DNA from: Panopea generosa
Lineage: Eukaryota; Mollusca; Bivalvia; Adapedonta; Hiatellidae
DNA: 64,000 bases
Assembly: GCA_029582155.1 (NCBI GenBank)
Contig: CM055901.1
Coordinates: 27,106,152 to 27,170,151 of the forward strand
Direction: 5' to 3'
Position 1 is the first letter of the stretch; each line of letters starts with the position of its first letter. This document shows, piece by piece, positions 11,496-23,400 of the stretch. A model generated the notes under the pieces. That model searched no databases. It was not told the DNA's origin and was given only the letters and a program-made list of their open reading frames with translations. The position numbers and the translations under genes were made by a program.

Positions 11496-14400
11496 GTAAC
11501 TCATTATTACTAATTTCAACTTATTTATTAGAAACTTGTTTTAGTTATGAAAGTTTAACTACAAAGTAAAATCGACTTATGCAGATCGTGTTATCTAAAG
11601 GGACACACGGGACGATTTTTGTTTATGTTTACTTGTTAAGCCAAACTTCAGATCAACCAGCTTGACATCTTAATGACAGCGTATCATCTGAAACTTATTA
11701 TTGTATAAATAAAAACAATAGTGTTCTAACCTAAGTAGTGTCTTACCAGTTATACAAATATAAGAAAACACTGCTTTGAAAATGCGTATTACTATTTCCT
11801 TCTATAAAAATTGCTATTTTATATCACCCAAAAACATCTGAAACTTATTGTAAACCTTGTGTCATGGATAGCAATATCTGTTTGGATGACTTAAAATAAT
11901 TAATCTGAGTTGTGCCCTTTTCCAAATCAGAAACGTTTTTAAAGAACTGTGTAAATGACGTGGAAGTCGAATTCGTTTAAAGTTATTTGATGATGAGACA
12001 TTTTGTTACGAAAAATAGCAACATTTTAATTTTCACAGTCATGGCTCTATATTCTAGATATTCTAAATTTGCTGTGACAATTTGTTTATATATATTTTAA
12101 ACAAAGCTTCATTCCGAACTACGTCATAAGCATTATCAGCGAAGTAATAAAACTTAAAAAGTCATGATCCAAATAACATTGCTAAAATGATAATACACCG
12201 TTAATTGCAAATGACAGTGGCTGACTAAGTTTTATAATATGGTGATATTGGGGAACATTGGCAAATAAGCAGACAGATTTACAGCGCGCCTACTCATAAT
12301 ACAAGGGAAGCATATAAGACTATATAACTCACCAATTCAATAGAAATGATTTAACTTGAAAGCATCCCTTTCAGTTAACATTTAAGTATTTAATTGTGAT
12401 AGTAGTAGATTAAAGAGGATCTTACATGAGTGCTAATGTTTTATTGAATTTATTATACGAGTAAGAAAACATATATTATACGAGGCTCTGTCGAGCATTA
12501 TATCATTTTTCCCAACGAGTTTGATAATTTCAACAATAAATGTAAGATTCGCTTCGTCAAATCACTTGGAAAAGTTTACATTCACCATTTATATAACATA
12601 TCTTCTCTTAGACTATAAGGGATGATAAAAAAATCGGGCATATTTGTTTCCGTGATTCATCGTTTGACGTACCAAGACAAATCGACGTCTTTTCTATACT
12701 CAGACAAGTATATAATCGGCAGGTTACGTACGCACTGTCGTGATCGTGATAACGAAATGTCGTGATCGTGATACGGCATAGCTTTTCCGTGTTCCGGCAT
12801 AGACAACCAAGATGGCGACAGCGATATCAACAAAAAGGTACGTCTCTTTTTCAATATGTATTTTGCATTCACTAAAGCAGTAGTTATAATTGGTATGGCT
12901 TTTTACTGAAGGGAACTAGCTATATTGTTGATTGCATATGCGTACAGATCTGGATTCCTTTTAACAAAACAGAATATCAGCGATAAATGTGTTTCTATGA
13001 TGGCGTTATTTTTCTATCGAGACAACCACCTGATTTTGGTCATTTTCTCATCCACCACGATTTCTTTTCAAATATATATATTTGTTTTTTCTTTGTGGAG
13101 TACACGGCATAGACACCGTGAAACGACGTGTACTTTCTGGAAAATAAGCACAATATTTGGATACGACATGGACTTTATTCAAGAAAAAGGATATGGTGCA
13201 GACAAGTTTTCTTTGTTTATATATATGATTATCTGAAACTATCAATTCAATTTTACAGCATTACTTTTCAGATATACACATAACATTTGCCTAATTAATT
13301 AATTGATGAGTTTTACAAATTGATCTATATATAGTTTTTGAACGGATGCCACAGTGATAACATTATATTAAAAAAACAAAATCAAGCACTTTTATGAACA
13401 CACAACAGATACGCGTTTGTCATATTTGTAGGCTGACTGTGCCTTTTTGACACGTTTTCTTTGTTTATACATTTGGTTACCTGAAACTATCAATTCAATT
13501 TTACAGCATTACTTATCAGATATTCACAGAACATTTGCCTATTCAATGTACGAAAAGCATACACGAATCTAATGATTTGATCGAGGAATTTAGAAAAATG
13601 GTTCTTAAAGTAGCTGCAGAAATGTAAAAAAAAAATAGTAATTTAAGAACCTGGATAAATATGCACGGACAGATTGAAAATGGCGATTTACCATTTGGTA
13701 ATAGTGCATTCCAACTATTCATGGACGTGTGCCGCTTCTACAATGCAATAATACATCAGGTAAAGCGATTTTAGCGCATTGGATATCGTCGTTTCCGTGG
13801 GAAATGGTTGAAGTTCACGTATGAACCAAAACACTCGGGTTAAATTTTGGCAAAGGAGTGTGAAAAAGGAAATTCCATTCCATCTGAATGTGCTATTAAA
13901 TTTGCTTTAAGAGAAATCATCATCTGAAAACGTAAGTAAAAGTTTGAAGCGCCAGTTCCTGCTTGACTTATAAGATTTTCTTTTGATGCCTCTTTGCTCA
14001 CATTCATTTTCCTGAAACACCGTATACGTCTACTCAAGCACAACACTATGTGTAAAAGATGCTGTCTCATTGTTTCTTGTCGTTTCTCCAAACTTTTAAT
14101 TGAAATATCATTCCATGATGTTTCTTGCACGAACAGTGTCGCATCTTCTGTATAGCGTGTTTCTTTATAAAAGTCTTCTCTTCGTTCAGATAATTTTGGG
14201 GAAAGTTCATAACCCAAACATCAATGTCACCTTCTTTTCCACTAGTCGAAGCATTTATCTTCTTCCCATCTAAAAAAGTGTATACGTTTTCAAAGAAGAT
14301 GACTTCTCCGACATTGCATCCCGTAAACAATGAATGAAACCAGGTATTAATTTCAACTGCTGAAACAGACTCAAGTTTTCTTGAAATAACATTCTTGTTG

Positions 14401-17400
14401 GTAAAGCAAAATTAATAGTACCTTCAGATGGAATGGATTTCCCTTTTCAAAGTCCTTTGTCAAAATGTTACCCAAGTGTTTTGTTCTACTCATGAACTTC
14501 AACCATTTCCTATGTATTTAAAACCTGATGTATTATCGAATCAATACACGTCCATGAATAGTTGGAATGCAATATGACCAAATGAAAAATCGCCACTTTC
14601 AACCAGTCTGATCGATCCAAGTTCTTAAATGACTATTATTTTCCATTTTTACAGTTACTTTAGTAACCATTTTTTTCAGTTCTTTGACCAAATCATTAGA
14701 TTTGTATATGATGTCCACATGCTCATGCGTACACTTGTCAGCAACAACAGACTACAAGGTTTGTTTTCGAGGCGTTGTATTTGTTCGTTTCTTGAACAAT
14801 GGATTTTGAAAAAATGCATCGTCATCATTCAGACCAAGAAACATGTTTTGCACAGACTCTTAGAAACACATTCAATGATGTCATTTTTTCTAATGTGTAT
14901 GTTCTATTACAATATACAGGCACCACGTTTTCTCATCTACTAGTAAATATTGGTTAGTGGTTATTTTTTGCTGTGGAAGAATTCCAAAGTTTTGAGTAAC
15001 ACATCTTGACTGCTCCGTTTGGGCATTGAACAATCTATGCTTTAACTTTAATACACTTGAATCGTGATGTGCGACGAGATGATCAACACAGTCTTGAAGA
15101 CAGTTTGTTTAAAACCCGCCGTAATAGCACTGATTATCCATAGTTTATTTTCTGGAGAAAAAAAAAACATACCGTTAATTTACGACTTTTTGTGTTGCAT
15201 TTATATGTTTTGTATATTAAAAAAGGCATAGTCAACCTACAAATATGACAAACGCGTATTTGTTGTGTGTTCATAAAAGTGCTTGATTTTGTTTTTGTTT
15301 TCAATATAATGTTATCACTGTGGCAACAATTCAAAAACTATATATAGATCAATCTGTAATACTGATCAATTAATTAATAAGGCAAACGTTGTGTATATCT
15401 GAAAAGTAATGCTGTAAAATTGAATTAATAGTTTCAGGTAGCCAAATGTATAAACAAAGAAAACGTATCTGCACCGTGTCCTTTTCTTGAATAAAGTATA
15501 TGCCGTATCCAAATATGGCACTTATATTCCGGAAAGTACATGCCGTTTCGCGGTGTCTATGCCGTGTGCTGCACAAAGAGAAAATAACCAATTTTGAATA
15601 GATAGAGTATTTTATATTTAATTTATCCGGTCTGTGCTTTACAGGGTAACAGTAAGGTATTTACTTTTCATTTATTCGGGTTTATATTTGAAAAGAAATC
15701 GTGGTGGATGAGAAAATGATCAAAATCAGGTGGTTCTCTCGATAAAAAAATACTGCCATCATAGAAACACATTTATCGCTGATTTTATGTTTTGTTCAAG
15801 GGAATCATAAACTGTACGCATATGCAATCAATATAATAGCTAGTTTCCTCCGGTACACAGCCATACCAATTATTATTACTGCTTTGGTAAACGCAAAATA
15901 CAGATTGAAAATGATACGTCCCTTTTTGTTGATATCGCTGTCGCCATCTTTGTTGTCTATGCCGGAACACGGAAAAGCTATGCCGTATCACGATCACGAC
16001 AGTGGTACGAGAGCCGAGTTATACTGAAAACACCGAACGATGAATCGGAAGTGACATTACACTACGTTAGTATCAGAAAAATGCCATGGATTAGTTATAC
16101 TCTTGCACTGTAAAGTATGTGATAAATTTATATATGTGTTCTATATAAAATAATGTTTAGGATTTCCGCTTCAAAAATATATTCCACATTGAAAAGATTT
16201 TTAAAGCAGGTATGTATCCCGACATGCAAATGCACAATAACTGGTAAGTTGACCAGCTTTTCTATTTAAAAGTGACACCCTAAGATTTAATTTTAAAAAA
16301 TAAGCATATAAATATATACAGCTGTTAAAACCTTTTATAAGTCACTTTTTTATACCAGTGATGCCAGCATTTGTTCTACTTATCTGCAGCAATAAATCAC
16401 AGCAACTATGGACCATTTTTAAAGTATTTCAAACAAATTTACACAGGGCGTTTTTAAGCGCAAGAATCGTGGCATAAAGGGGGCGCAACTGTGAAGTAGA
16501 GACGATACTGTGTCACATGTTTGGCTTTAAGTGTTACCTGTATGTCTTTCTCAGGCTGCCGCTACATTGAATCCACACCAGTCACAAGAACAAACTCACA
16601 ATCACGTGTACCGTGCAAATGACGATATCGCATTACCAGTAGAAAACGGCTCATTTTACTATGAAGTAAGTACAATGCATGATGATGTCGCAGTACAAAT
16701 AGAAAACGGCTCATTTTACTATGAAGTAAGTACGGTAAATGATGACGTCGCAGTACCAATAGAAAACGGTTCATTTTACTATGAAGTAAGTACGATAAAT
16801 GATGACGTCGCAGTACAAATAGAAAATGACTCATTTTACTATGAAGTAAATACGGTAAATGATGACGCTGCAGTACAAATAGAAAATAGCTCATTTTACT
16901 ATGAAGTAAGTACGATAAATGGTGACGTTGCAGTACAAGTAGAAAACCGCTCATTTTACTATGAAGTAAGTACGATAAATGATGACGTCTCAGTATCAAT
17001 GGAAAACGGTTCATTTAACTAAAAAGTAAGTACGATAAATGATGATGTCGTAGAACCAATAGAAAACCAATAAAATTAATTTTAGTCTGTGGATCCATTT
17101 TCGGAAAGCGTCACGGAATGAACTGGTTTACGGCAGAATCAGGAGCCTGCCGTGACCCATATCTACGACCAATGAGATTTTTTTTAATTTAAGAAAGAGA
17201 AAGAAGTCACATGGGGCAAGGTCTGGGGAGTAAGGGGTGTGTGGTACTGTAACTTTCTCAGACTTCAAACGTCTTTCTTAGTACTCTTTCAGTTTTTTCA
17301 AGTTAAACATCACGATAGTGCATTCAAGTCGCAGTATTACCCTTGTTTACCGTTACCTGTATTGCAAAACATTCAGTAGAGAAGAAAATATCATAAATAA

Positions 17401-20400
17401 TATTCTTTATACTCAAGGTCCGTTTGGCAATGACTGGCCTTCTGCCATGTTTGGTAGACCATATTTAGTTCCCAACCTTTCGCACTGGTGCAAATTCCGT
17501 ATTCAGGTTTCGTCACCAGTGACAAATTGCAAATTGCTCGTTAGATAGTTACTTTATTACTTTATTTTATTTTATTTTTTTTTTTATTTTATTTTATTTT
17601 ATTGCATTCATTATCAGTACCATATAAAAAGAGACGATTGTCAGGCAGTATGTGAAATGTTATCATAATGACAGATGACAGATTATTATGGGATCGGAAT
17701 ACCTTGTATACAATATATTTAGAACATACATACATACATAAATAGACCACGTTTCTGACATGATTGCAATGGATCAAGTAGGTGTTCTATTTGATGTTCT
17801 ATTTAATGTTCTATTTGATGTTCTATTTAATTAAAAAGACAGTGTAAACTTCGGTATAAAAGGACTGACTTGGCTTCTGTTGGTGACACTGACTCTTTGA
17901 CAATTAACGTGTTAGCTTGTTTTACAGCTGTGTGTGTGTGTTTGGTGTTTTGTGAGGTATGAATTCAGATTAAAGAAGTTATATATAAAAATTGTCAATA
18001 CAGTATCAAAATTGAAATAACAATATCTAACAAGATGATTTTTTTTTAATATAAAACGAACTGTTATATTGTTTGTTTGTTATACTTTTGACATTTTCTT
18101 CCCTAGAGTTCAACTACGCCGGAACCCAAGGAACACGAAGCGTTCACATTTAATTATGTCCCAAATACCGTAAGTATTTCATTGTCAGTTCTTGATGTCG
18201 TATGCTGTTTAGCATCCCTTCAACAATTTTATCAGTCATATCGCGACGGTGTCTACTTGAGACAGTATTCTGAGCGCTGTCACACTGGAGTATCATGCTG
18301 CAGACACATAGTATGATACCCAGTCACATTATACTAACACCGGGGCAGCTTGGGAACTTGATATTTAGTGGTTTATACGAGTAAATGATATTATATTCAT
18401 TCAGGTCACTTTAATTTGATATTTGTAAGTTGATTTTTGTGTGATGTTAAAACGCATGTCTGTATGATGCGTTTATTTACTTCTTCGCGTATATTATCAA
18501 TGTCATTAGTTCTAAACAAATAAATTTAAATTGTTTAGTATTTACCGTTCGTTCTTAGTACTACTTAAATAATTGTTCAGAACAGGTTATGGTTAATCTA
18601 GTATATTATGGTTTATAGATATAAGAAAGATATAGTCTGTCGACAATTTTTAGATATATTTTATCATTGAAACAAATTTGTCTTCTCTTGTATGAGATAA
18701 TCTTAATAACTTTTTAGGGTTTAAATATGTATTTCTTGGTCATGGAGTTGAAACTCTAAATTGTTTTTATCGAACCTTTAACTTATACAAAGGTTTGACA
18801 GTATCTTATCTTGCAATGCACTATTAAATGATTCAAGCAGGCAGTAATTTATAAACAATATATTCCTTTAATCTGCACCCATATTTGTCAAATGTAAATG
18901 TACAGAAAGTTGCTATGAGTAAACTAACGACACATAGTCTTGATGTAAAAAAAAGGGGGGTAGATTGAAGCAACAGATCACGCTTTTCAAGATATGTGAG
19001 TTGTCGAGGATGAGTATCATTTTTACTTGAATGTCGTTTATTCGAATACTTAATACCTATACATTTTAAACAGTATAATTTTATTAACCCTATTTTGTTT
19101 AGGAGCGTTTCAATTATTGGGTGTGGGGTGTGGGGTGTGTGTGTGTGAGTATGTGTGTGAGTATAAGGATGTATGAAAAAAGTATATGCTGGCCCCCCTT
19201 ACCCCCCTAATCCCCCTACTACCCCATTCCATACGTCTATGGTAAGAAACAAGTTCATTACATATACATGTACAAAGCGTTTAAACTCAAAACGAGTCTT
19301 TATCTATGATAACCTTATGCTCCGAAAGATCCAAGGACTACCAAAGTCAGTGTGGTGAAAACACGTGAAAAACAAAACTTTACAGCCACATTAAACTTCC
19401 GAAATGCACAATTTTTGATAATAACAAAAACGATTGTAATTAAATGTGTTTATAGTATTGCTAAAACCATCTTAGACCCCTTAGTGGCTGTTTTTTAAAA
19501 AGAGGGAAAATAAACGAGTTCGATCGAATGACTCGATTGCTTTCCGGCTTACTCCGCCAATGTTCGGAAATTCACATATCAAGTTAATGCGCACATTATC
19601 CAGATTCTCAGATTCGACAAAGAAGATATAAAAAATAGAGATACATCATTTTATGATCATCATAACATTACAATGGTAGAAGATAAGACAACTTTACTCT
19701 CTGAATATTTTTATTACACAGTTGGGGCTTTATGAAGTGTTAAATATTTAAGTGACGCACCAGTTTATTTTTATAATAAGCGAAATACAGTGGTAGTGTG
19801 CCGATTAAAACCGTTAGATAAGAGATACATTAACAAGATTAGAAAGGTTATGGCTTGACTGACATTAGGCATCGACAGTGGCTTTTCTTGTAATATTGAT
19901 GTCTGCAATAAAACTGTATCGAGTGTAGTAAGCATTATATTATTTATACGCACTAGAAATAATGAGTACCAAATACTAGTTTGGTCTTGTAACTCTTGCT
20001 CAGGATCCACCCTTGCATATACACTTTATACTATCGCACGCGCTGTTACGTCACGATCCATTTATTGAGGGGCTACCAAAGAGTGTTTGTTTATTACATT
20101 TATTAGAAAAGTAATTTTAGTTTTAATTTTATATGAACGGTTCGTCGTTTACGTGCAATAAATTAATTTGTGGGTTCCAGTTCATTAATACACTGTGGGG
20201 AATAAAAGGGTTGTTCTGAAAAACTATCTAACCGCAAGAGTTTATCTAATTTCAAACCGCATCCCCTACAGTTCCCCATACTATGTTTCTCTCACGACGC
20301 GTCTCCGAACAAGCTTCGTAACTCCCCGTTTTCTACCGAAGGTGTTTATCGAAAAGAGACAAACATTAATTTGTAAGCAAAACCCGTTCTTAATTATGTA

Positions 20401-23400
20401 CTAATTATGCGCTTACTACTTATTTTTTCGTTTGCAAAGTCTCTCAGTGATCAAATAAATATATATTCTGCCATCTGGAAGCGTAAATCTGACTTAAATT
20501 AAAACTACATATAAGAGAGGCCATATACAGTCCTCTGTCACTTCTATATTCTATATTTCAAAGGGAAGTGTATACCTACCTATACAGTCTATACGCCTAT
20601 AAACTTGTCTTTACACTCAAAGTAAATGGCATTCTTTACATCTTATTTTTCTGGAAGCTTATTTTAAAAAAGTATCAAATAACAAACACGTGTCATAAAA
20701 ATCATTTTGATCTGTGACAAAAACACTTTGATCTTTAGTATTTGGGGTATAACAAGATATTTGCAGTATTAAAAGGCATTTTAATTTGTGTATCATGCAT
20801 ATTGCTGAATTGACAACAAGTGGTCAGCACAAATAACTTCAACACAATTTAAATCTAAATAAATATTTTAAACTGGCGTTTATGATCAATTGGTTTCTTA
20901 ATAAATATACATATGTACAACCATACGAAAAAGTCAGAGGCACATATCCAAACAATTAAGTTGTATACGATCAAAACATTATAGGAATATTTAGTAAAGG
21001 GGGATCCAATGCAGACGTGTGTACCCACTTATCTCAAACCGCCACCTCCAGATCCATTAGTGTCCCCGTAAAAACACCACCTCTAGATTCACTGGTGTCC
21101 ACGTAAAAACACCAACTCCAGATTCACCGGTGTCCATGTAAAAACACCACCTCGTAAAAACATCACCTCTAGATTCACTGGTGTCCACGTAAAAGGTGTC
21201 ATCCCACCATTGATTTTTGTTCTTTATTCTATAATAAATAATAAAAGTTTGATGGCTTGTCATTCATAGAGAGACACAAATGAAAGAAGTGAAACCTACA
21301 TTTTACTGTTTGTCAACCTCTGCACTATCAAAATATGATGAGAAAAGTAGGGGTCATGTGCCATATAAGAGATTTTTTTCTGCTCAGTGTGTACACTGGT
21401 GACAAAGTGAAAGTAGACTTCCGAAATCATGTATTCATACCCCAATTTCCAAGCATCATTTTTTTTTTCTAAATTCACAATTCAAACATGACAATGCTGT
21501 CAAAGTGTTCAAAATACATCAATAATGCCATTCAAGTAAAAAAAATGAGCATTAAAATAAGAAAATGCATTTTTAAAGAAGAAGAAATGAGGATTATTTA
21601 AAACCGCCATTATGCGACTACCCCACGGAAGCACTTCCTTTTTGCAATGGTGGTACTATGCTAAAAACACCACCTCTAGATTCACCGGTGTCCACGTAAA
21701 AAACACCTCTAGATCCACCGGTATCCACGTAAAAACACCACCTCTAGATCCACTGATATCCACGTAAAAACACCACCTATAGATTCACCGGTGTCCACGT
21801 AAAACACCACCTCCAGATCCACTAGTGTCCCCGTAAAAACACCACCTCCAGATTCACTGGTGTCCACGTAAAAACACCACCTCTAGATTCACCGTTGTCC
21901 ACGTAAAAACACCACCTCTAGATTCACCGGTGTCCACGTAAAAACACCACCTCTAGATCTACCGGTGTCCATGTAAAAACACCATCTCTAGATCCACCGT
22001 TGTCCACGTAAAAACACAACCTCCAGATCTGCTAGTGTCCACGTAACACGATGTCATGCTGTTCCTGACTGGAACGCTATTCAACTTGATTATCTAGCAA
22101 AAAGCAATATATTAAAACGTTTGCGTGTTCATCATTTTCATTTTATACAATTGCATTTTTAATAGATTTATAATACAAAACTCATAGGATGACATATTTT
22201 CATATTTATTTCTTAAAAGTAATTAAAACAAAAAAACTGCATAACGATATGCTCGGTAATACAATCGAATTAATCCCATCTGAAAAAAATATTTGAACAA
22301 TTTCAGTTTTTATTAATTATATCTTTTATAAAATACTGAAATAGGGTCTCGTGTTATTTACTCCAATGTTAACCTGACAAAACGAACAATGCGTCGATGT
22401 TTTGTGCGTTTGTTTTAGATAATTGTTGGCAATAGTCGTTTCTGTTTAAACGATTGTTTAGTTGTGAGTCCCAGTTTCAACATATATATTAACTGTAAGA
22501 CCTAAACTCATATTTTAAGACAATCGTGACATAACAAGTTTTATATATAATTAAAATGATTTAATAGTTTAAATATGAAGCTTCATAAAGTGATACTTCA
22601 AAATTACTATTTCCATATGATTACTGGTTCATTTGTGTTACCGTTTATTCATGTGTATGACTTACATCATTATTATCTCCCTTGAGTACTCCGGACCACA
22701 GAAGATGAAGGAGATAGAAATAAAACTTTAGTTCTATTTTTCTTCTTTTTTCAGGGCTTTGTACTTCGGTGATTTAGTTTTTCCTACCATGTGTAACCGC
22801 ATCGTTGGTGAATAGTTGAAATACTAGTATTATTATTTAAAAAAATACTGGCCAAGGTATGCTTATAATTGCATACCTTGAACCAGCGAAGAATTTGAGC
22901 CCAGAGACGTATTGCAGATTTTATTTTTTCACTGTGTTTTGGACATTAATGTTACAATGGAGCCCTATGGGAAATGTAATAATGGTGTGAGACGATTAAG
23001 GTTGATGTCATCATTTGTGTGAGCTCTAGAATATTCCTGAAATGTTAATCTTTCATACAATGTTTTACAGTAAAGTTTAATTTTGAGTATGAATTATATA
23101 GACTGGATGACATCGCACCCAGGGTCATAAATGTGATTTATGAACGTTTATTTGCATTATTGTCACAAAAAGGATTACCTCGTGACAATAATTATCAGAT
23201 GTTATACTATATTCTATAGTTATTTCATAGCGTACAATGGAAGCAGAAGGATGTAAATAGATGGTAGTGGGTACACTACATAAAATTACATCAAAAATAA
23301 AAATAAAACCTGGTCGTGAATAACATGTGCCTTGTCGCAGTGTGAACTGAAATGAACTCACTGTTCTTTTAACTACCACATATAAACATGAGCGTATTTC

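Noticed and set aside
16562-17014. Minus-strand frame with HLSYLLHSKM repeats
   Set aside because: Antisense shadow of the 60-bp coding repeat; no splice or start support.
19173-19358. Exon with VFIYDNLML as the BRICHOS Asp strand
   Set aside because: Looked similar to the BRICHOS motif, but no donor gives phase 0 into 23532. The exon at 22419-22463 fits both phase and spacing.
22756-22790. Exon after the strong acceptor ttcttttttcag
   Set aside because: Phase 0 and phase 2 readings stop within a few codons; the remaining reading needs a phase that does not match exon 3.
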